Positions 28,090 to 36,913 of a stretch of 64,000 nucleotides of DNA are shown here, in pieces. Position numbers and translations under genes: made by a program. Source of the stretch: Tanticharoenia sakaeratensis NBRC 103193 (lineage in GTDB: Bacteria; Pseudomonadota; Alphaproteobacteria; Acetobacterales; Acetobacteraceae). How positions within the stretch are numbered: the stretch's first letter is position 1; each line of letters opens with the position of its first letter. The stretch spans positions 186,001 to 250,000 of the forward strand of contig NZ_BALE01000010.1 in NCBI RefSeq assembly GCF_000963885.1, in the 5' to 3' direction. The notes beneath the pieces are model-generated. The model was not told where the DNA came from and did not search any database. It worked only from the letters and a program-made list of their open reading frames with translations.

Positions 28090-29118
28090 TTATGCCAGCG
28101 CCGCGGCGTGTCCTGCGATCATCGTCTCGAGGGAGGCGCCGTCCGCGCGGGCCGAGAAGGTCAGCGCCATGCGATGGGCGAGCGTGGGTTCGGCCAGGGC
28201 CAGCACATCGTCGGGGCTCGGTGCCAGACGGCCGTCCAGAAGGGCACGGGCGCGCACGGCAAGCATCAGGGCCTGGGCCGCGCGCGGGCCGGGACCATAA
28301 GCCACGGCGTCCCGCGTCTCGGCCCTGGTCGCGCTTTCGGGGCGGAGGCTGCGCACGAGGTTCACGATCATGTCCACGACCTTGTCGCCGACCGGCAGGC
28401 GCCGCACCAGCGCCTGGGCCGCCATCAGCGACTCGGACGAGAAGACGGCACGCGGCGCAGCACCCTCGACGCCGGTCGTCGCCAGCAGCATCGCGCGTTC
28501 GTGTGCGGCATCCGGGAAGCCCAGCATGATCCGCAGCATGAACCGGTCAAGCTGCGCTTCTGGCAGGGGATAGGTGCCTTCCTGTTCGATCGGGTTCTGC
28601 GTTGCCAGCACATGGAACGGACGCGGCAGCGCATGCTCGATCCCGGCCTGTGCCACGCGATATTCCTGCATGGCCTGCAGGAGTGCCGACTGGGTTCGCG
28701 GGCTGGCGCGGTTGATCTCGTCGGCCATCAGCATCTGGCAGAAAATCGGGCCCGGCACGAAGCGGAACCGTCGGTGGCCGGCGTCGTCCTGATCGAGGAT
28801 TTCCGCCCCTGTGATGTCGGACGGCATCAGGTCGGGCGTGAACTGCACGCGCTTGGCATCCAGCCCCAGCACGCGCGCGGTCGTATTCACCAGCAGCGTC
28901 TTGCCCAGGCCCGGTGCGCCGACCAGAAGGGCGTGGCCGCCTGACAGGATGGTGATGAGCAGGTTTGCGATCACGTCATCCTGACCGAGCACGTGACGGC
29001 CGATTTCGCCTCTGATTTCCGCAAGGGAGGCCGTCACCCGATCGGCCAGCGCCGCGTCGTCGGACGGGGCGCGCTCGGTCACAGGGGAGCCCGGATGGAA
29101 AGACGTGGTATCGCTCAT
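28090..29118 (-). CDS. MoxR-family AAA+ ATPase
   Basis: A 342-residue AAA+ chaperone-like ATPase. Walker A GAPGLGKT (67-74), Walker B with MLMADEINRASPRTQSALL, sensor LATQNPIEQEGTYPLPEAQL and the C-terminal lid are all present. MoxR proteins are thought to help fold or insert VWA-domain and metal-binding partners. It is the first gene of the moxR-DUF58-DUF4159-VWA operon, with its promoter in the 117-base divergent gap. Confidence 0.95.
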   Translation of the reverse strand: MSDTTSFHPGSPVTERAPSDDAALADRVTASLAEIRGEIGRHVLGQDDVIANLLITILSGGHALLVGAPGLGKTLLVNTTARVLGLDAKRVQFTPDLMPSDITGAEILDQDDAGHRRFRFVPGPIFCQMLMADEINRASPRTQSALLQAMQEYRVAQAGIEHALPRPFHVLATQNPIEQEGTYPLPEAQLDRFMLRIMLGFPDAAHERAMLLATTGVEGAAPRAVFSSESLMAAQALVRRLPVGDKVVDMIVNLVRSLRPESATRAETRDAVAYGPGPRAAQALMLAVRARALLDGRLAPSPDDVLALAEPTLAHRMALTFSARADGASLETMIAGHAAALA

Positions 29119-29181
29119 GCCGCCAATCTGACACGTCCGGGGCTTTCATCAAGACGAAAGCGCACCCACTATCTGCCGCAC

Positions 29182-29215
29182 GCCGGGCGGTCGTTGTCGC
29201 CCGGCCCGGTTTTTT
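29182..29215 (+). terminator. Terminator-like hairpin upstream of DUF1285 gene
   Basis: Eight-bp perfect stem GCCGGGCG (29182-29189) / CGCCCGGC (29198-29205), then CCGG and six Ts (29210-29215). It reads toward the DUF1285-cca genes and ends 10 bases before their Shine-Dalgarno, with no plus-strand gene upstream. It is either an attenuator or an insulation element. Confidence 0.6.
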
Positions 29216-29235
29216 CAGGTTTTCGGAGAAGTATA

Positions 29236-29871
29236 GTGCGCGACGAACGCAATCTCATGCCGCGGCAGGATCTTTCCGCGCACGGGTGCGCCAAGGCTGC
29301 GCCATCCTCCGTCACCCCGGCCCACACGCCTCTGGCCCGACGCGTGCTGCCGTTCCTGATCCGGCGCGACGGCACCTGGCTCTATCGCGGGACGCCGATC
29401 ACCCGCAAACCCATGGTCTGCCTGTTCGCCTCCATGCTCACGCGCGATGCCGAGGGCACCTTCTGGATGCGCACGCCGACCGAGAGCGGCACGATACAGG
29501 TGGAGGACGCGCCGTTCCTGGCGGTGGCGCTCGACTTTCACGGCACCTGCGGACGGCGCCAGAACCTGTGTTTCCGGACCAATGTCGATGAGGTCGTCTG
29601 TGCAGGGCCGGATCATCCGCTGCTCTGTCACTGGGATGCGCCTTGTGCGGAGGATTGTGCAGGTGCCGTTCCCTATCTGACCGTGCGCAGCGGCGAGGAC
29701 GGAATGCCGATCCAGGCCAGACTGACGCGCGCGGTCTACTACGAGCTGGCGGCCCTTGCTGTCCCCGGCCATGCGGATGGGCGACCCTGCATGGGCGTCT
29801 GGAGCCAGGACGTGTTCTTCCCGCTCGGTCCCATGCCCGGCGCCGGCCATGACTGCATGGACGATCTGTGA
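29236..29871 (+). CDS. DUF1285 domain protein
   Basis: A 211-residue soluble protein of unknown function. The core RRDGTWLYRGTPITRKPMV, LFASMLTRDAEGTFWMRTPT and QVEDAPFLAVAL matches DUF1285. The start is GTG 29236, preceded by GGAGAAG with a seven-base spacing; the ATG at 29257 lacks one. It contains an unusual number of cysteines in the second half (several in GTCGRRQNLC, HPLLCHWDAPCAEDC). Its stop overlaps the cca start (GTGA), a pairing I recall as common in alphaproteobacteria. Confidence 0.88.
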   Translation: MRDERNLMPRQDLSAHGCAKAAPSSVTPAHTPLARRVLPFLIRRDGTWLYRGTPITRKPMVCLFASMLTRDAEGTFWMRTPTESGTIQVEDAPFLAVALDFHGTCGRRQNLCFRTNVDEVVCAGPDHPLLCHWDAPCAEDCAGAVPYLTVRSGEDGMPIQARLTRAVYYELAALAVPGHADGRPCMGVWSQDVFFPLGPMPGAGHDCMDDL

Positions 29872-31073
29872 CGGGCTTGCAGGCGGCCCGGGCCGATCTC
29901 GCGCCACTGCCCGGCCATGACGGTCTGACCCGGCTTTTCGATCTTCTTCCCGATGCGCGTCTGATCGGCGGCTCCGTACGCGATCTTCTGTGCGGTCATG
30001 TGCCGAGCGACCTCGACCTCGCGACGCCCGAGCCGCCCGAGCGTGTGCAGGCGCTGCTGGAGGCGGCCTCCATCAAGGTCGTGCCGACCGGGCTGTCCCA
30101 CGGGACCGTCACGGCCGTGATCGACGCACGGCCGTTCGAAATCACGACCCTGCGGCGCGACGATGAAACGGACGGACGCCATGCGGTCGTCTCGTGGACT
30201 TCGGACTGGCGTGAAGATGCAGCGCGACGGGATTTCACGATCAATGCCATGTCCTGCGGGCGGGATGGGCGAATTCACGACTATTTCGGCGGCCTTGCGG
30301 ATCTCGAAGCCCGGCGCGTCCGCTTCGTCGGCGATCCGGGACTTCGGATCGAGGAAGACGCGCTGCGCATCCTGCGCTTCTTCCGGTTCACGGCGCGGTT
30401 CGGCGGCGATGTGATCGACGGACCGGCTCTGGCCGCGATCACGGCGCATGCCACGTTGATCGACAAATTGTCACGTGAGCGCGTCGCATCCGAGTTCCTG
30501 CGCCTTCTGGGTGGTCCGCGCGTGGTCGCGATGCTGCGCGCGATGGCGGAAGGTGGCGTTCTGCCTCATGTGATCGCAACGACCGACGCCCGGATTGCAC
30601 AGCTCGAGACCCTGATCGTGCGCGGATTGCCCGCCGATCCGATCCTGCGTCTTGTGATGATCGCGACAGACGCCGTCGGTGCCGCGCGAGCGCTGCGCCT
30701 GTCGAACGCGCAGATCGCGCGCCTTGAGGCTGCGACATCCGCTTCTGCCGAAAAACCTGCGCCTGACTGGGATGACGATGCGCTCAGACGGGCACGGTCG
30801 CTCGAAAGCGCCCGCACGCTGACAGACCGGACATGGCTGGCGCAGGCGGAGAACGGGGCATGCGGCGACTGGAACGCGTTGCGCGCCCGGATCGAGGCGA
30901 TCGACCAGCCGGTCTATCCGCTGACAGGGCGCGACGCGGCATCCGTGGGTCTGAAACCCGGGCCCGCGATGGGACAGGCCCTGCGTTCGGTCGAGGCGTG
31001 GTGGCGTGCGGGCGGGTGTCGGGCCGATCGCGCCGCCTGCCTGGCGCGCCTGCGTGAAATTGCGACCTCTTGA
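29868..31073 (+). CDS. cca: CCA tRNA nucleotidyltransferase
   Basis: Adds or repairs the 3' CCA of tRNAs. A 401-residue class II nucleotidyltransferase: LIGGSVRDLLCG and SDLDLATPEPPE (the metal-binding DxD at DLD), then WREDAARRDFTINAMSCG, the RRDFTINAM motif, YFGGLADLEARRVRFVGDP and EDALRILRFFRFTARFG. No HD domain is visible. Start GTG 29868 overlaps the DUF1285 stop, so translation is coupled. Confidence 0.95.
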   Translation: MTGLQAARADLAPLPGHDGLTRLFDLLPDARLIGGSVRDLLCGHVPSDLDLATPEPPERVQALLEAASIKVVPTGLSHGTVTAVIDARPFEITTLRRDDETDGRHAVVSWTSDWREDAARRDFTINAMSCGRDGRIHDYFGGLADLEARRVRFVGDPGLRIEEDALRILRFFRFTARFGGDVIDGPALAAITAHATLIDKLSRERVASEFLRLLGGPRVVAMLRAMAEGGVLPHVIATTDARIAQLETLIVRGLPADPILRLVMIATDAVGAARALRLSNAQIARLEAATSASAEKPAPDWDDDALRRARSLESARTLTDRTWLAQAENGACGDWNALRARIEAIDQPVYPLTGRDAASVGLKPGPAMGQALRSVEAWWRAGGCRADRAACLARLREIATS

Positions 31074-31217
31074 GTTCGCATGACGCGGACTGGTCTGTGG
31101 CATGTCGCATGGCGGGAGGCATTCAGGTGGCCTGCGATAGATCGCATTCGCGGCTCGATACCGCGAGGCGGTGCGTCAGGCTTTCCATGACCGCCGGGCC
31201 GCTGTAAGCCGCCGGAC

Positions 31218-32990
31218 ATGGACGCTTCCGCAAAACCCGATCCGCTGGAACCGCGCAGTCGCGCATTGCTGCGCCGCCTGTGGCGCGAGGCAGTCCGCCA
31301 GCACCCCGGGATGATCGCGTCCGTCGTGCTGCTGACCATTCTCATGGCCGGGCTGACCGCGCTCTATCCGGTCGTGATCTCCCGTGCGGTCGACATGTTC
31401 GCAGGACACGATCCGCGCATCCTGTATCAGGTGCCGGCTCTCGTGGTGATCATCACGAGCGCCAAGGCGGCCGCGCAGTATGGCCAGAGCATCGCCGTGC
31501 AGGGCCTCGTGCTGACGGTCATCCGCGGCCTGCAGGCGCGCATGTTCGCCCATACGCTACGCGCCGACATCACGCGCGTCGAGGAAGAGGCACCCGCGCG
31601 CTGGGCCGCGCGTTTCACGACCGATGCCGTCTCGATCCGCGAGGCCATGGTGCGGGTGGTCAACGCGTTGGGCGATGTCGTGACCGTCGTCGGTCTGGTC
31701 GGCTCCATGGTCTACATGGACTGGGAACTCAGCGTCATCGCACTGGTGCTCTATCCGGTGGCGGCCGTGCCGATTCAGAAGCTCGGCCGTCGCGTGCGGC
31801 GTGCGTCCGGTGGCATGCAGGAACAGATCGGTCACACCGCCGCCCTGCTGACCGAGAGCTTCGGTCTGGCCCGGCAGGTCCGGATCTACCGGATGGAGCA
31901 GACGGAAGGCGCGCGGGTGAACGCCTCGCTCGACCTGCTGCACAACGCCTTCCTGCGCATCGCGCGCGGTCGGGCGCGGGTCGATCCGGTGCTGGAGGTC
32001 CTCGGCGGGACGGCGATCGCGCTGGTGCTCGGGTTCGCCGGGTGGCGGGCGGCCACTGGCGGTGCCTCTCTCGGCGATTTCTCGGGCTTCGTGACGGCGC
32101 TCTTCGCTGCGGCACGCCCCTTGCGGGCACTGGGTGCGCTGAATGCGGCGCTGCAGGAGGGGCTCGCCGGCATGGCGCGCGTGTTCGCCGTCATCGACGA
32201 GCCGCCTGCCGTAGCCGAACGTCCCGGCGCGCGTGAATTGCCTGCCGGGTCCGGCCATCTTCAGTTTCAGGGGGTCGATTTCTACTATCCCGACGGCCGG
32301 CGCGGGCTTCGCGGTTTCGACTTCGAGGCGCGCCCCGGCCGCACGGTCGCCCTGGTCGGGCCATCGGGTGCCGGCAAATCGACGGCCCTGTCCCTGATCC
32401 CGCGCCTGCATGATGTCGCCGGCGGCCGGATCCTGCTCGATGGCGTCGATCTGCGCGATCTGACGCTGGCGTCCCTGCGCGATGCGATTGCCTATGTCAG
32501 TCAGGACACGATCCTGTTCGACATGTCGGTGCTCGACAACATCCGCCTCGGGCGACCGGATGCATCTCGCGCCGAAATCGAGCATGCCGCCGAAGCGGCA
32601 GCCGTGGACTTCGCAGCCAGCCTGCCCAATGGGCTGGATACGCCGGTCGGGCCGGGCGGGCAGCGCCTGTCGGGCGGCCAGCGTCAGCGCGTGGCCCTGG
32701 CCCGGGCCCTTCTGCGCGATCCGCGCCTGCTGCTGCTGGACGAAGCGACGAGCGCGCTCGATTCCGACAGCGAAGCCAAAGTGCAGGCGACGCTTGCGCA
32801 TCTCAGGCAGGGGCGCACGACGATTGTCGTCGCCCACCGTCTGTCGACCGTTCAGTCGGCCGATCTGATCGTCGTGATGAGCGAGGGGCGGGCGATCGAA
32901 TATGGCACCCACGCCGAACTGTTGCGGGCGGACGGCATCTACGCGCGTCTCGTTCGGACACAGTCGCTGGAACTGGAAGTCCTGTCGTGA
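31218..32990 (+). CDS. ABC exporter (fused membrane and ATPase domains)
   Basis: A 590-residue half-transporter that would function as a dimer. Residues ~20-320 form the six-helix membrane domain; ~340-585 the ATPase with GPSGAGKST (Walker A), YVSQDTILFD (Q-loop), RLSGGQRQR (signature), LLLLDEATSALDS (Walker B) and the H-loop VAHRLST. It resembles MsbA/LapB-like lipid or multidrug exporters; substrate unknown. The Shine-Dalgarno before ATG 31218 is weak. The stop overlaps the downstream Nudix gene (GTGA). Confidence 0.93.
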   Translation: MDASAKPDPLEPRSRALLRRLWREAVRQHPGMIASVVLLTILMAGLTALYPVVISRAVDMFAGHDPRILYQVPALVVIITSAKAAAQYGQSIAVQGLVLTVIRGLQARMFAHTLRADITRVEEEAPARWAARFTTDAVSIREAMVRVVNALGDVVTVVGLVGSMVYMDWELSVIALVLYPVAAVPIQKLGRRVRRASGGMQEQIGHTAALLTESFGLARQVRIYRMEQTEGARVNASLDLLHNAFLRIARGRARVDPVLEVLGGTAIALVLGFAGWRAATGGASLGDFSGFVTALFAAARPLRALGALNAALQEGLAGMARVFAVIDEPPAVAERPGARELPAGSGHLQFQGVDFYYPDGRRGLRGFDFEARPGRTVALVGPSGAGKSTALSLIPRLHDVAGGRILLDGVDLRDLTLASLRDAIAYVSQDTILFDMSVLDNIRLGRPDASRAEIEHAAEAAAVDFAASLPNGLDTPVGPGGQRLSGGQRQRVALARALLRDPRLLLLDEATSALDSDSEAKVQATLAHLRQGRTTIVVAHRLSTVQSADLIVVMSEGRAIEYGTHAELLRADGIYARLVRTQSLELEVLS

Positions 32991-33427
32991 AGACCGTGTC
33001 GGTCGTCTGCGCGTGGGTCATGCGCGCGGATGGCCGGATCCTGCTTGTGCGCAAGGCGAACACTGCGCTGTTCCTGTTTCCCGGCGGCAAGCCCGAGCCG
33101 GGCGAGACGGCAGAAGAAACCCTGCGGCGCGAAATTGTCGAAGAACTGGGATGCGCGTTGCGCTTCGAGCACGACCGTTGGCCAGGCGACGTATTGCGGG
33201 CGCCTGCGGCCAACGAGGCGGGCTTCGATGTCGAGGCAACCCTTCTGCAGGTCGAGCTGGACGGTCTGTTTTCCGCTCGGGCCGAGATTGCCGAGATCGC
33301 CTGGATGGATCGTGCCGGCCGCGACGATGATGGCCGGCTGCTGCCGTGCGCGCCGCTTACGGATGTGGCGTGGTCGGCCTATGACGGCTGGATGATTTCA
33401 GCGAAATCCTCGGCCAGACGCGCATAG
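32987..33427 (+). CDS. Nudix hydrolase
   Basis: A 146-residue protein with a complete Nudix box, GGKPEPGETAEETLRREIVE then ELG. N-terminus MKTVSVVCAWVMRADGRILL suggests a MutT-like house-cleaning enzyme; substrate cannot be told. GTG start overlaps the ABC exporter stop. Its 3' end runs 49 bases into the convergent rppH gene, whose own reading frame is intact. Confidence 0.9.
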   Translation: MKTVSVVCAWVMRADGRILLVRKANTALFLFPGGKPEPGETAEETLRREIVEELGCALRFEHDRWPGDVLRAPAANEAGFDVEATLLQVELDGLFSARAEIAEIAWMDRAGRDDDGRLLPCAPLTDVAWSAYDGWMISAKSSARRA

Positions 33428-33894
33428 AGTGCGCGTTTGAAGCCGAGATCGAAACGCTGGACGTCACCGATCGGCACCCAGCGCCATGCATCGAACTCGG
33501 CCGGCAGATGCGCGTCCAGACGGATGTCCGAATCCCTGCCGTTGAAGCGCACGACGAACCAGACCTGCGTCTGTCCCCGATAACGGCCGCCGAGCGCGCG
33601 TCCGATCAGATGCGGCGGCAGATCGTAACTCAGCCATTCGCCATGACGCGCCAGAACGCTGACATCGTTCGTGCCGATTTCCTCGCCCAGTTCCCGAAAC
33701 AGCGCCTGCTCGGGCGCTTCCCCATCGTCGATCCCGCCCTGAGGGAACTGCCATACCCCATCCTCGGGTCCGCGATCGGGCGTACGGCCGACCAGGTCGG
33801 CGCGGCGTGCCAGAAACACGTCTCCCGCCCGGTTGACGATGATCGCGCCGACATTCGGTCGATAGGGAAGGGTGGTCGGATCGGGGGCCGTCAA
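33379..33894 (-). CDS. rppH: RNA pyrophosphohydrolase (RppH / IalA-like Nudix)
   Basis: Removes pyrophosphate from 5' triphosphate RNA to start decay. Motifs: LPYRPNVGAIIVNRAGDVFL, WQFPQGGIDDGE and the Nudix box to RELGEEIG, then LSYDLPPHL and GQTQVWFVVRF, all RppH hallmarks. The start is best placed at TTG 33894, which has AAGGA eight bases upstream and gives (M)TAPDPTTLPYRPNVG, 171 residues; a GTG at 33945 is in frame but has no Shine-Dalgarno. Convergent overlap of 49 bases with the Nudix gene on the other strand. Confidence 0.93.
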   Translation of the reverse strand: MTAPDPTTLPYRPNVGAIIVNRAGDVFLARRADLVGRTPDRGPEDGVWQFPQGGIDDGEAPEQALFRELGEEIGTNDVSVLARHGEWLSYDLPPHLIGRALGGRYRGQTQVWFVVRFNGRDSDIRLDAHLPAEFDAWRWVPIGDVQRFDLGFKRALYARLAEDFAEIIQPS

Positions 33895-34023
33895 GGCAGG
33901 GTTCCTTCGGGAGCGGGGCACGGTTTCCGATGTAGAGCAGTTCACCCGGTCGACGAAGCCCCGATGCGACGTAATGTACGTTTGGACCGCTATCCCGCGT
34001 CCCGACCCGGATATCCGGACGAT

Positions 34024-35226
34024 CTAGTTGGCTGGGGCGTCCGCCTGCACGTTGGCTCCGCTCACGTCGGCTCCGCTCGCAACAGGTGAGGCGGACGCAG
34101 GCAGGGGCGCCGCCGAGACGGCAACGGTTTCAAGCGGCGACGGCGCCTCATGTTCCGTCAGCCTGGAGACCGGTACCAGCCGGACAGCCTGCAAGCCTTT
34201 CGACCATTCAGTGATACGCGCCAGCAGGGCCGGCGTGAGCGGGCCGGCGACGCCAAGCGCATGCCCGTTTCGTGCCGCGACGGTCGTCAGGGCTGCGAGC
34301 TGCCGGTCGATCCCTGTCGCATCGCTGTCACCATCGATCGAAACATCCGCCGTGGCGCCCGGCGCTGTTCGCGCGCGTCCGGGCTCGGCTTCGATGAAGG
34401 TGAGATGCGCCTCTTCCAGACGTCGGGCGATGGGATCGAAGTCGGGTGAGGATACGAAGGCGCCGCCGGTCATGCCGGATGCGAGATCCGTGACGCCGTC
34501 GGGATGCGGAAGCCGTGACAGGGCCCAGGTCAGCGCATCCTGATCCTCCTGCGCTGTGTGGACGCCGCCGAGCTGCTGGGGGCCTTCATCATCCCGTGCA
34601 CCTTGCGAGGGCTCCATCGGCAGCGAGAGCAGCACCGCGTGCCCATGCGCGCGCGCCTCGTCCGCCGCTGTGGAGGCGTCGGGCAGATACGGCGAAACGA
34701 TGACGCCGATTGCGGACGGCAGAGCCAGTGCCTGCCCGGTGAGATCGGCAGAGAAGCCGACACCATCAATCACCAGAGTCACGACCGGACCTGATGGTGT
34801 CGGCAAATGCGCGGGCGCCGGGAGAGACGGAGCCGTAGAGGCTGTCGGCTGCGATACGGCTGTCCGATCCGGGACCGGCGGCTGGTTGTTCTGCGGTTCC
34901 GACGGAAGGTGTGCTGCTGCGGATTTCACAGAGGCAGGTGTGCCATGAGCAGCGGGCGCGGCCGGCTTGGGCAAGGGGCCGAGCCAGGCGAGCGTCGCGC
35001 CGGTCGCCAGCGTCGCCGTGGCGAGACCTGCCCATGCAAGGAGCAGGATACGCCCCGCTTCTGGCAGGCGCGCCCAGAGGCCGGGTGGTCTCGGCGCGGA
35101 TGCATCGTCGCGCGGGGCACCCAGACGCGCCGACGGGTCAGCGCCGATCGGCACATCCGAACCCGACAGGGCGCGCGACCGATTGTCGGGAGCCGAAGGA
35201 GATGGGCGTTCCTTACGGAACCGCAT
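34024..35226 (-). CDS. Divergent polysaccharide deacetylase family protein
   Basis: About 400 residues. A basic cytoplasmic arm, one membrane anchor (AGRILLLAWAGLATATLATGAT), a Pro/Ala-rich linker, then the deacetylase-like domain: VVTLVIDGVGFSADLTGQAL, AIGVIVSPYLPDAS, HAVLLSLPMEP and FIEAEPGRARTAPGATADVS. This is the divergent polysaccharide deacetylase (DUF610) family found next to ctpA/envC. In-frame ATGs at 35256, 35238 and 35226 are all without a clear Shine-Dalgarno; 35226 keeps the overlap with ctpA smallest. Confidence 0.9.
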   Translation of the reverse strand: MRFRKERPSPSAPDNRSRALSGSDVPIGADPSARLGAPRDDASAPRPPGLWARLPEAGRILLLAWAGLATATLATGATLAWLGPLPKPAAPAAHGTPASVKSAAAHLPSEPQNNQPPVPDRTAVSQPTASTAPSLPAPAHLPTPSGPVVTLVIDGVGFSADLTGQALALPSAIGVIVSPYLPDASTAADEARAHGHAVLLSLPMEPSQGARDDEGPQQLGGVHTAQEDQDALTWALSRLPHPDGVTDLASGMTGGAFVSSPDFDPIARRLEEAHLTFIEAEPGRARTAPGATADVSIDGDSDATGIDRQLAALTTVAARNGHALGVAGPLTPALLARITEWSKGLQAVRLVPVSRLTEHEAPSPLETVAVSAAPLPASASPVASGADVSGANVQADAPAN

Positions 35227-36679
35227 GGGCAGTCGCATTATGCGGCGGTGTCGCATTGGCCGTGACGTCCGGCGCCGGCAGGCCGGCCATCGAGCGCACG
35301 ACGCGCAGGCCTTCCTGAAGCTGGAAGTCGGTATCGGGCTTGGTCAGGTCGAGGTCGGGCCAGTTCGCGGGCGGCTCGTCCGGAATGGAGCCGGCGATCG
35401 CGGGCAGATCGGTGCGGGCGACCGGCTTCGACCGGTTGCCGCCCTCGTTCTTGATGATATGGGCGAGATCCGCTTCGTGAACGCTGAAACCCGGGTCGGA
35501 CCGGCTGTCCTTGACTGCAATGTCCGGCACGATCCCCAGGCCCTGGATCGAGCGTCCCGACGGCGTGTAGTAACGAGCGGTCGTCAGGCGGACAGCGCCA
35601 TATCCCGGGAACGGAAAGATGGTCTGGACCGAGCCCTTGCCGAACGACTTCGTGCCGAGCAGCACGGCGCGCCTGTGGTCCTGAAGGGCGCCTGCGACGA
35701 TCTCCGCGGCCGACGCCGTGCCCCCGTCGATCAGGACGACGATCGGCAGATGGTTCGTCATGTCCGTGCCGCGCGCGTCCCAGCGCTGATCCTCATGCGG
35801 GTCGCGGGCCCGGATGGACACGATCTGCCCTTCCGGAATGAAATCGTCGCTGACGGCAATCGCCTGGTTCAGCAGGCCGCCGGGATCGCTGCGCAGGTCG
35901 AGAACGAGGCCCTGCAGCTTGCCGCCGGCGCCTTTGGCATCGGCCTGGGCCTTCAGCTTGTTGAAGGCTTCATGCATCCGGGCTTCGGTTTCTTCCGTGA
36001 ACTGGGAGACGCGGATGTAGCCGATATTGCCGTACAGAGCTGAGCGCACGACCTGAAGATGGATGATCTCGCGCGTCATGGTGACGGTGATGGGCTTGGG
36101 GGCCTTCTCGCGCAGGACGGTAACGGCGATCTTCTCGCCGGGCTTGCCTTTCATCGTCTGCACGACGGTATCGACCGGCTGGCCATCCACGTCATGCCCG
36201 TTGACGGCGACGATATAGTCGCCGGGCTTGAGGCCGGCGCGGGCCGCCGGACTGCCGTCGAAGGGGGCCACGATCCGGATGTGGCCGTCCTGGCCCTGAA
36301 CCTCGATGCCGAGACCACCGTAATTGCCGGTCGTCTGGATCTTCATGTCCCCGTACTGCTTTTCGGTCATGTACGAACTGTGCGGATCAAGGCCGCTGAT
36401 CATGCCGGACAGGGCGTTGTTGATCAGGTCGTGCACGCTGACCGGCTCGACATATTTCGCGCGTGCGAGGTCGAGCACCTGACCGAACAGCACAAGGTAG
36501 CGGGCAATTTCCGCGTGATTTCCGGAATCGGCGGCACTCGCCGGGACTTCCTGCGCCAGGGCCGCCATGCCGAGGCTGAAGGGACCTTCCGGCAGTCCTG
36601 CGATCCGGCCCGCAAGCGGCCCCGCTGCCAGACCGATGGCAAATGCGCTGCCGAGCAGCAGACCGTTGCGCAACTTCAT
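35213..36679 (-). CDS. ctpA: C-terminal processing protease CtpA (S41)
   Basis: Periplasmic serine protease of 488 residues. Signal sequence MKLRNGLLLGSAFAIGLAAG, an N-terminal helical part with SGMISGLDPHSSYM, a PDZ domain (~110-190: GGLGIEVQGQDGHIRI, GLKPGDYIVAVNG) and the S41 catalytic core with Ser in GGTASAAEIVAGAL and Lys in FGKGSVQTIFPF. Start ATG 36679 is chosen because it begins the signal peptide; 34 upstream in-frame residues are not signal-like. It lies 234 bases after envC, so it may have its own promoter. Confidence 0.94.
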   Translation of the reverse strand: MKLRNGLLLGSAFAIGLAAGPLAGRIAGLPEGPFSLGMAALAQEVPASAADSGNHAEIARYLVLFGQVLDLARAKYVEPVSVHDLINNALSGMISGLDPHSSYMTEKQYGDMKIQTTGNYGGLGIEVQGQDGHIRIVAPFDGSPAARAGLKPGDYIVAVNGHDVDGQPVDTVVQTMKGKPGEKIAVTVLREKAPKPITVTMTREIIHLQVVRSALYGNIGYIRVSQFTEETEARMHEAFNKLKAQADAKGAGGKLQGLVLDLRSDPGGLLNQAIAVSDDFIPEGQIVSIRARDPHEDQRWDARGTDMTNHLPIVVLIDGGTASAAEIVAGALQDHRRAVLLGTKSFGKGSVQTIFPFPGYGAVRLTTARYYTPSGRSIQGLGIVPDIAVKDSRSDPGFSVHEADLAHIIKNEGGNRSKPVARTDLPAIAGSIPDEPPANWPDLDLTKPDTDFQLQEGLRVVRSMAGLPAPDVTANATPPHNATAHAVP

Positions 36680-36913
36680 ACCCTTCGTTTCCCCGAACGC
36701 GGCCGGCCCGAATCGATATCGGGCAACCACCGGTCCCATACGCTGTCCGGCGCCCGCGTCCTGGTTATTGACCGCAGGCAATCTAGGGCGCCGAAGGTTG
36801 ACAAACTTCTAACGTGGGCGAGCTTAGACGCTCGCGCGGCACCGCGAAACTCCGATCGCGCGGATTGCTGCATCGTCATGTTCTCGACATGACCCAGGTG
36901 CATCTGCCGCTTC

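Noticed and set aside
36798-36803. Perfect TTGACA between ctpA and envC on the plus strand
   Set aside because: No acceptable -10 at 16-18 bases and it would drive antisense transcription into envC; treated as chance.
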